This document shows positions 46,201 through 55,211 of a stretch of 64,000 bases of DNA, in pieces. The notes beneath the pieces are model-generated. The model saw nothing but the letters and a program-made list of their open reading frames with translations. It was not told where the DNA came from and ran no database searches. The position numbers and the translations under genes were made by a program. How positions within the stretch are numbered: the stretch's first letter is position 1; every line of letters begins with the position of its first letter. Source of the stretch: Chryseobacterium contaminans (GTDB lineage: Bacteria; Bacteroidota; Bacteroidia; Flavobacteriales; Weeksellaceae); the NCBI RefSeq assembly GCF_001684955.1, contig NZ_MAYF01000002.1, positions 1 through 64,000 of the forward strand, given 5' to 3'.

Positions 46201-47118
46201 ATACCGGTAACTAAAGAAATCTGGGAAGAAGACGATCCGAATTTACCATTGGGAATTCAGCAGATGCTTAACTATGTGAATCACGTTAACCAAAGCAATA
46301 TAGGGATGGCTTGTACCATTAATCTTGGAAAGCCCGTTACCCCAAAAGCATATAAATACTCGGTTAAGCTGGAAGATCTGAGTCCGGAAAAATTATATAC
46401 AGCCATTATTTACAATGCCTTTGATGATGACGGCAACGGAAATTATAATCCACAGCCTGCACCAACAACGGAAGATCCTTACAAAGTATATGAAGAAAAC
46501 CAGAAGATTCATGAATTTGTATTCAGAACTTCAAGATACAAGGATTTCAAAGAGCAGGTAGAAAGTTATAAGCTGAAAGAATACAATGATAAAAACGAAG
46601 TGATCGGACAGAAAGATGCTATCTATGAAGTGAAAGCAGATCTTAAGCCACAACAGCTTAATGACCTTTATATCTTAGCTTCAGAAGGTATTGAAAATCC
46701 AAACTTAAAAGGGCTTGCCAATACCTATTCCGAAGTATTTGACCGTGCTTTTGAAGGAGTAATGGGGCTAAAACCATTAAATCCGCCAACCAATACGGAA
46801 TTTGTTAAAATAGTCAATACCAATAATGACGTAGTTGCATTACTGATAAGGAATCCGGAGCCATTCAATGATCCTAGAATTCCATTGAAAGAAGTGAGGG
46901 AATGTCTTAAAGTTCTTGACGGCTTAAACGAGCATAATAAAGATTTCCAATTAATCTTTTCTAAAGATTATTCTCAGATTTTAGTCGTGCATAAGAGCAA
47001 TAAGATCAAAGATCTGAAATTAAAACTGCAGTTTATGTATAAATACTGGAATGGATCAGCTTATACTGAATTTCCGGGAAGCAGAGTGACAATCAACGAA
47101 TTAAAACTAAACAATTAA
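40204..47118 (+). CDS. Giant β-rich protein of unknown function (2304 aa)
   Basis: I recognise no family. There is no signal peptide. Residues 1-260 are mostly helical ('IPDLLGFLKPGITNLLDKIY', 'QQIFEVALRVLNVTEEQAIA'). From about 270 to 1110 runs a very long array of β-strands with alternating polar and apolar residues ('YNMDLVLNMSNPAQIGNTGF', 'KVSLQLPKMNISGSAEMAFD', 'ESYLMIAAKGIEAGARVDFN'). It ends in a hydrophobic stretch near 1050-1100 ('INLFIVSVALFISIYFRVEL') and a Lys-rich strand. The C-terminal 1150 residues include cysteine clusters ('GGCTTSQCKEL', 'DCGCSSVEEPC', 'GNCGCSDDD') that could bind metal or form disulfides. The next giant gene begins 11 bases after the stop. Confidence 0.8.
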   Translation: MSNQTPVTHRYYPRLSSVVTQDDIPDLLGFLKPGITNLLDKIYYKDLQYSKGPKGDSAFYSLSVVSKRIDIEIPGTGISLVLNGTDDTAISAFPITVEYQWKILAYLRYFSLGNFSFEPQQIFEVALRVLNVTEEQAIAHFVNTFVSPANQNITPLMQFASDINAKHNLGLVVNEATTITKIVEDIYQNSNQKYASLVAFATYLLSNDLQETAEKVKTYFKALMPQDIDEFIKEVAIPKFKATLMLSAAIEFPRSILKPVNPLKHPTAPLEVIEDETKKVTLSFGEALFYADTEKGFGYNMDLVLNMSNPAQIGNTGFIIDIHNLKIDLSKTENIAEADADGRPKEFMGVYMEYTEIFLPKKWFKKKNPEGNTQQTIGISANHMLIGTGGLSGNIAIRPTYAVKTVGTETKVVDYFSKFFTLDYDNLKVKSMSSSNETTIHDMDELMTFMNGLASPSELKFVYPMGLRTVAGDYREFQKEEDYYKFLASLSVDSLDDANRTLWFNLGKDSEKSWELGFSKFDIDFHQGQVVHSSLHAGLKIKKFKKYDGQDMIIDVIGEWESKENFKLSAAVLPFGLPMNLFNILTFYLQRIEIGKKNDNFYVEADTKITFPEGSFGEKLLGKEGIDLPAIRYYANGKFEIAGGSSIIPTNLHLNLGPVRMAVTAIHMGTIQRMYKDKMRTYNYIGFDGGININPLGLDVRGNGVKYYYTADNDEMVEKYGGNIEEYKDSYFHISTLEVDLVIPGTASASAAVAIIKGALTIPEPGKSTEYRGKVSLQLPKMNISGSAEMAFDPKYPGFLVDASVELPFVIPLGSFGIFGFRGLIGYRYVAHKEAIGMTENDTWYDYYVHPQRGINTDKFIGPQFTQKYSAPFSFGAGASLATLDGRLASLRAMVLLSVPSMFAIDAGLTIISERLGLTEDDPKVPPFYAFVIVGDNSLEIGAGGNFQLNKNNGSFIDIKAEVQMGFFFKNQRPWYVNFGTRDKPIRASLFKDSVNIKAESYLMIAAKGIEAGARVDFNLNLIIVKVYAAIEVGAHISFERPQVGGYIYVEGGAEINLFIVSVALFISIYFRVELVFPFLILAEFKFELKIKLLFIKIKLKVHLSIKWEKNDKVDTTAVPPLTYESDPPEIDYPKEERLKNAVKGVHMLTSETFDLPVVQVGNAPLPSVKDHEKLPTIPLDTYIDIKIEKGLIPTSTAGEKIGGHTNGASEFTDLIPPQKTQPGGHVLRQVKHQYSIEDVEIKILNKQGTAWNKYNPYRAVLTQNEANSIANLDKFKLGFWQKTNDKYDTIRILASTPFSFLDSAQPGWFIPEQYGITASSLFCTKTEKVWHESDVKDKTVGTVYYPPAGAPYNFINGAYYNLLGTVSDTTDYMMVSNASNPHNFSKSLKITNGNTMVLLLPEASASIELFLSTMASSVRVRYYKDVFSNAINQNYALIEEVTKTKAELASKLVYEAVNHGGQYVSKIEIIPYNANQQEIDAINAQIDQIWANATANTTGEVTSVVLSPEQQAVYNELAEQLKKLKEGGCTTSQCKELDFNVMHVENGYNGVWGNGNVNFNMSNLATQWADYETQYMMITGGNTPPFVDFNTHSVIFLVLPYGPTSQFIKYNSVITKISDKADGIDICYSSDYPKETTNKAVIIKVSKTTPKPLNLKFTPDCGCSSVEEPCTKDTKLCDFLTGLMYNLNQCIVYQGVDEVTQLRYSSKCFLIFIDAIYQFDKEFPQYNLIQGAGYVRELVEKLRSYLNTEGAKMSVAVQLTKDIHDIIFRLGNCGCSDDDGSGNTSNLCYTLFHQVRWVTAEDYEYQQTIPSQDAVTEDMQLMQEAMSKVVQPVWRPNSVYYINLKLKDNVNGDTPHIIDYYFAFKTAGPIGHFEKKKESYIENLKDEHGNPIPDKKKNIDEYPITSLKSYIDMKKSYPNVDGDLLMSKPLFYGNEQSKIVLSFTKPYIYNMLKTWAAHNANGMDIGEIKGSINIAIKDPVTGISIPYPLPTTWTKHETIPVTKEIWEEDDPNLPLGIQQMLNYVNHVNQSNIGMACTINLGKPVTPKAYKYSVKLEDLSPEKLYTAIIYNAFDDDGNGNYNPQPAPTTEDPYKVYEENQKIHEFVFRTSRYKDFKEQVESYKLKEYNDKNEVIGQKDAIYEVKADLKPQQLNDLYILASEGIENPNLKGLANTYSEVFDRAFEGVMGLKPLNPPTNTEFVKIVNTNNDVVALLIRNPEPFNDPRIPLKEVRECLKVLDGLNEHNKDFQLIFSKDYSQILVVHKSNKIKDLKLKLQFMYKYWNGSAYTEFPGSRVTINELKLNN

Positions 47119-47129
47119 TTAAATCTAAA

Positions 47130-50100
47130 ATGAGTTTTTTTAAAAATCATAATTATATAAGTTCCAAAGGATTAATCAATTCTTCTACAAGAAGCCAGGG
47201 AAATGTAATGCAGGTAGGAAGTATTGATTCCGTTGGGCTGATTACAGTTCTTGACGAAAGCGGTAACCTGAAATGGAACAGAGCTTTCAAATCTCCTCAA
47301 GGAGGATATACTACCTTTGTTAAGGTAATCCCATTCAAAAACGGTGATTTCGCCGTGGTAGGGGTAACCGCCTATAAAACTCCTGTTGTGATGAGGATCA
47401 AAGGAACTGGAGAAGTACTATGGTGTAAAGTTTTTCCGTCGATTGAAACTGATGAAAGACGTATTTTTGCTGACATTTTTGCTGATTCACTGATTTACCT
47501 TACTTTTCATAGTGTAAACACAAAGACCAGCGGAACTCTTTTACTAACCGGATGGGAAGGAAAGGTAGATTCCAGAACAGATATTATTAATAACGGTACT
47601 CCAGGGGCAACCCTGGAAGTAACCGGGATCAGTACCTTTAGTGAAATTGTTCATATCAGTGCTAATGAAACCCTGAATGGAGTAACACGCGGTGTGTCTT
47701 TCTACGGGCAGGTAAATGAGCCGGTAATGACAGCTCAATATCCTTCTGTGAATGGGATTCCTGTTGTATTAAACGGAGTTTATTGCCGCCCGAACCAACA
47801 AGGTAGCTATGAGCTGCATTTGGGAGGTAAAATTAACAATATACCTGTTCTTTTGGCACCCGGTGACAGAGCATTTTTATTTAAAGACTGGGGTTCTCAA
47901 TCAGTAAAATTTATCCATGGTAAAGACTTTTTCTATGCAACTACAGGTGCAGGTTCTAGCTTCTGCTATTCTGATTATAATTATACACCTGTATGGACGC
48001 AGCAGTCATTAGTCAAAGGTTTTTATATTGATCAGATTGTAGGAAATGAAGTGACCATAAGAGGTACACATACTTCCGATTTTACAGGACTTGTCAGCTC
48101 TGGCATTAATACATGTTTTACCTCGCCTACTAATAATACCAATGTATCACTAGAGGGGTATAAGTACAAAGAAGCGCTCTATATCTCCAACAAAGTAGAT
48201 TTTAAGGAAGAAGACCTTAATTTTGATATCATCAATAAGCCTTATGCTAATGAAAATGCATGTGGTTCAAATGGTGGTGACGGAACAGAGATTACTTTTA
48301 ATGAATTTTCAGGATTACAAACCCCTAATTTCTATCTTCAGGCTGCTGGATCCAGAGGAGAAGACAGTACCAAAGGAATTCACCTGAGATGGGCTTTCGG
48401 TGGTAAATTGGGGGAAAATCACCTTCCTAAAGGTAAACTGACGGATAATAAAAACAATTTCAATAAACCTGATGATTTTGTAAAAGTATACAGAACCCTT
48501 TATGAAAAGAAAATATTCAGCCTGGATTTTACGGAATCTCCTCAGCTTATTGATGAAAGTAAGAAGATGTGGGTATATAAGTTTAATAATGACAGTAGAA
48601 TCTTTTATGTCTATTTCAAAAATAAAACAAAATATGCTCAGGTAAGGCAATCTGTCAACCCGATGACTGATCCTCTTAAATTCATGGAGCAATATGGTAA
48701 TGAAATTGTAGAAATTCTTTGTAAAACAGACATTTTCTTTGCCGCAGAACTAAGGGTGGAAAATCAGCAGTCGGATTCAGTGGTAGAGCTGGAAGCTCTT
48801 TCTATTGCAGAACCCAACAACCTATCCCAACAGCAGCTTTCTTACAGGGCACACCCTTATAGCTTTAACGGGCTTGCCAATACCTATTTTAATGCTGAGA
48901 ATGGAAAGACATTGCGCTTCAGACCAACCCATTGCCTTGTTACCGGAATTAAATTTGAATTCTATTCAGACTTTATCATCAGCAGAAACCAGGCAAACGC
49001 ATGGAAATTAATGGGAGAATTTTCTCTTACTGATGAGAGAGACAGAGCCTTTGACAGATTAGATCCTCTACCGGGTGACAACCCTGTTCATGGAGCATGG
49101 CTGAGATACAATGATGGAGCGTACGTCAATACAGAAAATTATCGGATGAAATGGGAACATGCTTCTACCGGTCCTTTGGACAGAGATATTCAGACTGTGG
49201 TAAAAAGGTATGTAGAGTTAAGTAATGACCAGCAGAATCCAAAAGCGAATGAAACCATTTCAATTAACCTTTCTCCTACGGGTTCACAACAAGTAGTTGA
49301 TATTAGCACGAATCTTCCTCAGGATGGAGATATGCAGGTGTCCAACCTGGATATTTTGAATATTGCTGCTCTGGATTACCATGTTGCAAGAATGCTGGGA
49401 TTGGGATATCTTGATATCAAAGATGATGTTTTCGGAAACGAGTATATTTATATCGCAGAATATTATACCAATAAAAACCTGGATATTAATTCAGATGATA
49501 AGACTTATCAGCTGCTTTCAATGTCTCTTCCCGTTTCTACAGAGATTGAAAGGCTTTCATTACCTGTGAAGCTGATGAAGCTGAATAAAGGAATGGACTC
49601 TAATAATCCTCAGTCTGCCGGATTATATGATGCTGAAGGGTATTCCCATAATGGAAAGTATCGTTACATCAGTATTTATAATCAACAGGTTCCCGAAATT
49701 GAAGTAAACCCTACATTTATGGGGGATTCTCAGGAGTTCAATGCGTCTTCATTTACCTTCCCGGTATATGCTGGACTGGAATATCGTGTTGTAGAGCCTG
49801 GAAAAATAGATGATTATCAATGGATTAAGCCGGAACTATGCCATGATACTAAATATGCCAATATTGATAATGCGGCTGACTCTTTTGAAACACTGCCTCT
49901 TCAGATTCCTGATACGTATGCTCCATTATATATGCATAAGCAGGATAAAAGTGGAACGTATTTTTATAAAGGATATGGGATCAACTGGTTCTCAAGAGCG
50001 CAGGTTGGAGGAGAAGAGCTGTCTATCGAGACCAAAATTAAACCCAACAACAGGCTATTGCCTCCAACGGCAACAACAGCTTTTCTTATCCAGAAAGAAT

Positions 50101-53100
50101 ATCCTGTAACCCTTACTTCTCAAGGTGAGCAGGATCGTAGAAATGCAATTACAGACCCTGATAAAACATTGGTAAGACTTGGATTTGATCATCATATTTA
50201 CCAGGATGAAATTGTATATCCTATTCCATTTGACTCAACGTTGCAGGATAGTTACTACCTGAATCCGGATGCTGTTTTCCCGGATGATAAAGAGGTGATG
50301 GCAGACGAAGTAGAGATCTTCTACAGGAATTATACGATGAAGGAAATCTCTGCGAAGGTGGCCAGTATTCATCATCATCCAAGTAATCAGCTTTTGGCAG
50401 AAATCAAAACGGTAGATTATACCTTGCCAAGTTCAGGAGGAACCATTGCTCCGGGATCTGGTATGCCTGCTCAGCCTTCAATTCCATTAAATATTTTAAA
50501 ATCAGAAATTCCGGCAGGAACAACGATCAATGATTTTATCGGAGGAATTTTCTTACTGGATGGTGAAAGCTATATCATTAACGGCATCGAAGTGGAATCT
50601 ACAGGATTGAAGTTTACAGTATTTAAAAAAGCACCAAGTGCAGCTATTATTGCAGGAACTTCACCGATGATCGATCAGAGCAGTCTTGTACTTCCTACAT
50701 TCAGTCCGGGAACTGAAGGATTATTCAGCGCTACGGAAAATATGCAGAATACACCAACCTGGGGACCGAAAAACCCTAACTCGCTGAAAGTGAAAATCGG
50801 AACCAATGATTGGACAATTCACAGAGAGATTATTCATACACAGCAATCAGATGGATCTGTTCAGAGATTCCTTGAAAAGAGTAGAGGATTCTGGAAAACA
50901 GCTGAAATAGAGATGCATTATGAGAAAATTGATAAATATCAAAACAGTGAGGGAGTAGTTATAGATAAACCGGTTCAAGATTATAGGGTCCATAGAGGGG
51001 TTTATAAAGTTACATTCCCTGGATTCAAGCTGGCAAAGCATTCTCAGTTTTCACCCACCTCAGATTCTGTTGAATGGTTTAATGGTATTGTAAGGTTATT
51101 TACCGTAGAAGATTATGGTAATGGAGTTCCTAAAGAGTCCAGATCTATTTTCAAAGTGGTAAAAACAGAAAATATTGGAACAAACCAGGATCTTGTATTA
51201 TATATTTACGATGAAAATTTCAGCATTAAAGAAAATGCGGCTCATTTACCTATATTTAATTATCATCCTGATGATGTGGCAACAATGCCATCTAAACCAA
51301 TAACTCCACCAGTATATCCTACTGATCCTGTTATGGGCAAAAATATGCAGGTCAATTATTATCCTTCTTACAGGGTATATCTGTATAAGAATGCAGCCAA
51401 TAATTTAATTGAGAATGCTGTTTTACCTTCTGAAAATGAAGATGTAAGATACTCTATCTTTGGATTTAAGAGTGTTGATAATGATAATGTGGATATGCAG
51501 GGAGCTAAGTATAAATCTAAATTCAGTGTTCCTGCTGTAATGTTTGCCAATAGAATTGTAGAACCTAAGCCTCCAAGAAAGCCAAAAGGCTCTATGTATG
51601 CAACCAGACCGGATAAATTCGGAAAGTCAACCTATAGCTTTATCACAGAGTATGATCATAAACCTTATTCAGTACAGTTTTTCAGAGCGAATAATGCCGT
51701 ATTGCTGGCTTCTTTATATGAACCGTTAAAGATTGAGGAAATTAAAAACAGGCTTAATGCTCTTGGAGGTAATGATGAAGAATTCTTTACTGACAGATGG
51801 ATGAATTTCGTGGATTTTGAAATGCTTCTTAATACAACGAAAACAGAATTTGAAGCATTTCCACCGGATAGCCCAGTGAAATATGCCCTGCCACTTCCAA
51901 ACAGTAAAATATTATTGGATGCAATTAATTATTTTGTTGCGAATCATAACGAACATTTTGGGCTCCAGGCAGGACAAAGTGGATATGCTAACTTATTAGA
52001 TGAAACCAAGTGGAAAAATGGACAATATCCAATTAACTATCATGTGATTGAGGCAGTTCCCAATAAGTTTGAGGAATTACGTTTGGGACATTTTATTAAA
52101 GAAGCAATGATTAACTGCTTCCTGCCGCTTACAGAAGTACCTGTTATTTATCAGCAGATTCATAATTTTGATTTCAATGATCTGAAAGGGCACAGGCCTA
52201 AAAATAAGAAACAGAATATCAGGGATGCTTCAGGATATTTACTGCCTACTACCCATGCGGATTTTGATATGGCCCCAATGGCAGCTATATACAGCCAAGG
52301 TCAGGGCGGAACTCCTCATTCAACACTGTTTACCGATTTTACACTTGATGGAGCTTCGGATAACTTCTACTTCTACGGAGTAAGAGAATTGGGAAATCAA
52401 TTGCAGATGGGAGAGTTCAGTAAATTCCAGGGACCTATTAAACTGGTTAACACCAATCCTGCTGAACCACCAAAGATTTTAAGCTTACTTCCGGTAGTGG
52501 ATAATTCTACATTGGGAATTTCTGCGAAAGTAAGGATTGAAGTGAACTCCTATACTGATGTACACAAGATCAATGAAATTTCCATTTACAGGGCAACCAA
52601 TAAACTGGATGCAGATTCCATATTGAGTATGAAGCACATTAAAACAGTGAAAATTGCTGATGTGGAAGTGAATCCTGAAAACGGATCGTGGACAGTGTAC
52701 GATGAATTTGAAGATCTGGATGAAAAACCTTACGGAGATCCGTTGTTCTATCGTGTAGTTGCTTCCAGAAAAGTAGAGTATACTACAATAGATTATAACG
52801 TATCACCTCCTGCTTCTAAAACGGTACAGGAACAGGCTCCGTCATTACCTTCAAAGACAACGGTAACTATGTTGGTTGAAAATTATAATCCGCCTGCACC
52901 TGTATTAAGATATCATTCAGAGCCAGTAGATTCGGATGTGATCAATTGGGTGATCCTATCCTGGGATCAAGTCTGCTATAAAGGAAAATACCACCTTTAT
53001 AAAATGAGCCCAACGGGGAACTGGAAAGAAATCGCCAGAATAGACACAGATGAGAAAGATACTTCAAAAGCAAAACTGTATGTTTATGGGAATAATCCGG

Positions 53101-53390
53101 CAACCAATAAAGAAGAATGGTTCCTTACAGAAACATTTGACATGACTGGAAATGAGTTTTTCCTTCCTGTTGAAAAATTAGGATTGGATCCTATGAAGAT
53201 TAAAGATGCAGAAGGAAGAGTACTTTATCATCACTTCAAGATGGTATCTCAGAATACATCTAATATGTTCAGTACCGAAGAAAAGATTCTTACGATATAC
53301 AAAGAAGAAACCTGGACAGATATAGGTGGAATTTCCCATGACGGAACAGACGGAATGATCTTACAGGGAACTTTCATTGTAAGACCTTAA
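47130..53390 (+). CDS. Giant multidomain protein (2086 aa), propeller-like start and FN3-like end
   Basis: No signal peptide. Residues 1-330 look like a β-propeller: blade-like repeats such as 'GLITVLDESGNLKWNRAFKS' and 'GDFAVVGVTAYKTPVVMRIK' followed by 'GTGEVLWCKVF'. At about 410-430 'GSRGEDSTKGIHLRWAFGGK' introduces a large β-rich body of unknown type. From about 1800 there are immunoglobulin/FN3-like modules ('SAKVRIEVNSYTDVHKINEI', 'VINWVILSWDQVCYKGKYHL'), the last ending near 'FIVRP'. It is cotranscribed with the 2304-aa gene and followed by a hairpin and the fibre genes. A structural or surface role is likely; no enzyme motif was seen. Confidence 0.78.
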   Translation: MSFFKNHNYISSKGLINSSTRSQGNVMQVGSIDSVGLITVLDESGNLKWNRAFKSPQGGYTTFVKVIPFKNGDFAVVGVTAYKTPVVMRIKGTGEVLWCKVFPSIETDERRIFADIFADSLIYLTFHSVNTKTSGTLLLTGWEGKVDSRTDIINNGTPGATLEVTGISTFSEIVHISANETLNGVTRGVSFYGQVNEPVMTAQYPSVNGIPVVLNGVYCRPNQQGSYELHLGGKINNIPVLLAPGDRAFLFKDWGSQSVKFIHGKDFFYATTGAGSSFCYSDYNYTPVWTQQSLVKGFYIDQIVGNEVTIRGTHTSDFTGLVSSGINTCFTSPTNNTNVSLEGYKYKEALYISNKVDFKEEDLNFDIINKPYANENACGSNGGDGTEITFNEFSGLQTPNFYLQAAGSRGEDSTKGIHLRWAFGGKLGENHLPKGKLTDNKNNFNKPDDFVKVYRTLYEKKIFSLDFTESPQLIDESKKMWVYKFNNDSRIFYVYFKNKTKYAQVRQSVNPMTDPLKFMEQYGNEIVEILCKTDIFFAAELRVENQQSDSVVELEALSIAEPNNLSQQQLSYRAHPYSFNGLANTYFNAENGKTLRFRPTHCLVTGIKFEFYSDFIISRNQANAWKLMGEFSLTDERDRAFDRLDPLPGDNPVHGAWLRYNDGAYVNTENYRMKWEHASTGPLDRDIQTVVKRYVELSNDQQNPKANETISINLSPTGSQQVVDISTNLPQDGDMQVSNLDILNIAALDYHVARMLGLGYLDIKDDVFGNEYIYIAEYYTNKNLDINSDDKTYQLLSMSLPVSTEIERLSLPVKLMKLNKGMDSNNPQSAGLYDAEGYSHNGKYRYISIYNQQVPEIEVNPTFMGDSQEFNASSFTFPVYAGLEYRVVEPGKIDDYQWIKPELCHDTKYANIDNAADSFETLPLQIPDTYAPLYMHKQDKSGTYFYKGYGINWFSRAQVGGEELSIETKIKPNNRLLPPTATTAFLIQKEYPVTLTSQGEQDRRNAITDPDKTLVRLGFDHHIYQDEIVYPIPFDSTLQDSYYLNPDAVFPDDKEVMADEVEIFYRNYTMKEISAKVASIHHHPSNQLLAEIKTVDYTLPSSGGTIAPGSGMPAQPSIPLNILKSEIPAGTTINDFIGGIFLLDGESYIINGIEVESTGLKFTVFKKAPSAAIIAGTSPMIDQSSLVLPTFSPGTEGLFSATENMQNTPTWGPKNPNSLKVKIGTNDWTIHREIIHTQQSDGSVQRFLEKSRGFWKTAEIEMHYEKIDKYQNSEGVVIDKPVQDYRVHRGVYKVTFPGFKLAKHSQFSPTSDSVEWFNGIVRLFTVEDYGNGVPKESRSIFKVVKTENIGTNQDLVLYIYDENFSIKENAAHLPIFNYHPDDVATMPSKPITPPVYPTDPVMGKNMQVNYYPSYRVYLYKNAANNLIENAVLPSENEDVRYSIFGFKSVDNDNVDMQGAKYKSKFSVPAVMFANRIVEPKPPRKPKGSMYATRPDKFGKSTYSFITEYDHKPYSVQFFRANNAVLLASLYEPLKIEEIKNRLNALGGNDEEFFTDRWMNFVDFEMLLNTTKTEFEAFPPDSPVKYALPLPNSKILLDAINYFVANHNEHFGLQAGQSGYANLLDETKWKNGQYPINYHVIEAVPNKFEELRLGHFIKEAMINCFLPLTEVPVIYQQIHNFDFNDLKGHRPKNKKQNIRDASGYLLPTTHADFDMAPMAAIYSQGQGGTPHSTLFTDFTLDGASDNFYFYGVRELGNQLQMGEFSKFQGPIKLVNTNPAEPPKILSLLPVVDNSTLGISAKVRIEVNSYTDVHKINEISIYRATNKLDADSILSMKHIKTVKIADVEVNPENGSWTVYDEFEDLDEKPYGDPLFYRVVASRKVEYTTIDYNVSPPASKTVQEQAPSLPSKTTVTMLVENYNPPAPVLRYHSEPVDSDVINWVILSWDQVCYKGKYHLYKMSPTGNWKEIARIDTDEKDTSKAKLYVYGNNPATNKEEWFLTETFDMTGNEFFLPVEKLGLDPMKIKDAEGRVLYHHFKMVSQNTSNMFSTEEKILTIYKEETWTDIGGISHDGTDGMILQGTFIVRP

Positions 53391-53418
53391 TTAACCTTTC
53401 ACATAACTAATAAAGATA

Positions 53419-53457
53419 AAACAGTTCCTCCTTACCGGTAGGAAAGGGGGACTGTTT
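53419..53457 (+). terminator. Hairpin between the 2086-aa gene and fibre 1
   Basis: AAACAGT (53419) pairs with ACTGTTT (53457), extended by imperfect C/G-rich pairing (tcctccttacc / ggtaggaaagggg). No clear T-run follows. It may be a terminator or a leader structure for fibre 1. Confidence 0.45.
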
Positions 53458-53475
53458 ATCAAAAACAAAAAAATT

Positions 53476-55146
53476 ATGGCAAAAAAAACAATTGCAGCAT
53501 TAAAAGAATATTTTAAAGTTGGAAAGAGACCAACTGAAAGCCAGTTTGGAGATTTAATTGATAGTTATATCCATATGGACGCTTTTAATCCTAATGCTTA
53601 TCTACCACTTTCAGGAGGCAAAATGACAGGTGTTTTAAGTTTGGGAAATGCCAGCACAACATATATTTCCAGGGATTTGTCAGATATAACGACTAACACC
53701 AACTTTTCCAGATACTTTACAAAACTGACGGGTTCTAATGGAGATATTGACAGTTTTGGATATTATGGGGCAGTAACCAATACCGGCTCAGTAACAATGA
53801 ATTGGGGATTTATTGGAGGAACTGCTTATAATGGTAAAAATGCAATCAGATGGACCTCAGATCAGAGAGTGGCTATAGGGGGAAGTTCTTCAGTACTTCC
53901 TACTACCGGATATGCATTAGATGTAATAGGAAATGCTTATGTAAGAGGAGATGTTACCTTTGCCGGTGGCCTGAATACCTATCAGGGTTCATTACAGGTT
54001 CAGCATCTGGGAATTAATAAACTAAGGGCAGACAGTGCCAACACAATATTATCAGGAACATCCAGCAGTTCTACAAGTGGAATATTTTTAAGACCTGCGG
54101 GAGACACAGTTGGAACCGGTCAGATAATTATTAGCGCGAACGGAACTCAGTACGTAGATAATTATAACTTACTTTTCGGATCTCAGGTAGCAGCAGGATC
54201 ATCTATTTTTCATACCAATATTTCAGGAACTAACACTCCCGGTTATGGAATATGGATGGGGCACAACCTTCAGTTTAACGGAACAGACTTTATTCAGCCA
54301 AGAGGTAGCTTAAATTCCTGGGCTTTTACAGTCAATAATCACAAAGGTTTTTCCTTTAACAAAGCGAATAGCAGTACAGTGAATGGTTCTGCAGTTTCTC
54401 TTATTGAACTGGTAAAGATATCAGGTACAGGAGTGATCAGCACACTAAATAATGGAAGCTCAGACCAATGGAATACGGCTTATGGCTGGGGCAATCATGC
54501 AGGAAAATACCTACCCATAAATTATGCTACTCCTGTTAATGCACTGCCTTATCAAAACGATATGTTGGCTGTGCCGGTAGGAACTTATGCAGCAACAGTG
54601 AGCACAGCGTCTGTCAATTTGCCTTTTACGCAAGCAGGAGGGCTAATCTCTTTTGGTAACGCAGCTGTTTCAACAAGATTATTGGGAGCCAGAGATAACT
54701 CGGATAATCTGTGGTTCCAATCCGGTGATGGTAAAGGAGCCTGGAGACAGATTGCTTCAAGAGATTGGGTTATCAATCAGTTAAATTCAGCATCCAAAGC
54801 TACATTATCACCAGAAAAAGTATCCTTTGCTCAATCCACAGAAAATAATCTGTCCGGCAAGAAAGAATATGAAATTGATTCAACCTTTTATCTGGAAGTA
54901 AACGATGAAACACAATTTATTACAATCACAGGTAATCAGTTGTCAGATATGGTTTGTAATATAACGGAATCATATTCTCAACAGGAAATTAAAATCATCA
55001 ACCTGTCAGCATCTTCATCAATTAATCTTCAGTTAAAAGGAATCTCTGCTGCTGTGGTAGAACCAATGAACTATATAAAGATTTATATCACAAAAGATTT
55101 GAAGATCATAAATCTGGGCCAATTTACCTTAGAAGTTTTGGCTTAA
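53476..55146 (+). CDS. Tail-fibre-like protein 1 (556 aa)
   Basis: First of four paralogues sharing an N-terminal module of about 36 residues ('MAKKTIAALKEYFKVGKRPT' then 'ESQFGDLIDSYIH'), probably the attachment part. The body is β-rich with fibre-type sequences ('YALDVIGNAYVRGDVTFAGG', 'WNTAYGWGNHAGKYLP'). Its C-terminus ('IKIINLSASSSINLQLKGIS') differs from the other three: it lacks the helical 'LPEIPS' ending. No signal peptide. A trimeric adhesin or phage-tail-type fibre is the likeliest role. Confidence 0.75.
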   Translation: MAKKTIAALKEYFKVGKRPTESQFGDLIDSYIHMDAFNPNAYLPLSGGKMTGVLSLGNASTTYISRDLSDITTNTNFSRYFTKLTGSNGDIDSFGYYGAVTNTGSVTMNWGFIGGTAYNGKNAIRWTSDQRVAIGGSSSVLPTTGYALDVIGNAYVRGDVTFAGGLNTYQGSLQVQHLGINKLRADSANTILSGTSSSSTSGIFLRPAGDTVGTGQIIISANGTQYVDNYNLLFGSQVAAGSSIFHTNISGTNTPGYGIWMGHNLQFNGTDFIQPRGSLNSWAFTVNNHKGFSFNKANSSTVNGSAVSLIELVKISGTGVISTLNNGSSDQWNTAYGWGNHAGKYLPINYATPVNALPYQNDMLAVPVGTYAATVSTASVNLPFTQAGGLISFGNAAVSTRLLGARDNSDNLWFQSGDGKGAWRQIASRDWVINQLNSASKATLSPEKVSFAQSTENNLSGKKEYEIDSTFYLEVNDETQFITITGNQLSDMVCNITESYSQQEIKIINLSASSSINLQLKGISAAVVEPMNYIKIYITKDLKIINLGQFTLEVLA

Positions 55147-55157
55147 ATAAACAAAAA

Positions 55158-55186
55158 CTTTCCTGTTTAAGCCAATAACAGGAAAG
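55158..55186 (+). terminator. Hairpin between fibres 1 and 2
   Basis: A perfect 10-bp stem (CTTTCCTGTT / AACAGGAAAG) with a 9-base loop and no T-run, 12 bases after the fibre 1 stop. Confidence 0.5.
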
Positions 55187-55211
55187 AATAATCATCAAAA
55201 AACAACAAATT

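Noticed and set aside
48315-48692. 125-codon minus-strand frame inside the 2086-aa gene
   Set aside because: The plus-strand gene is continuous and protein-like here; the minus frame has no start context or motifs.
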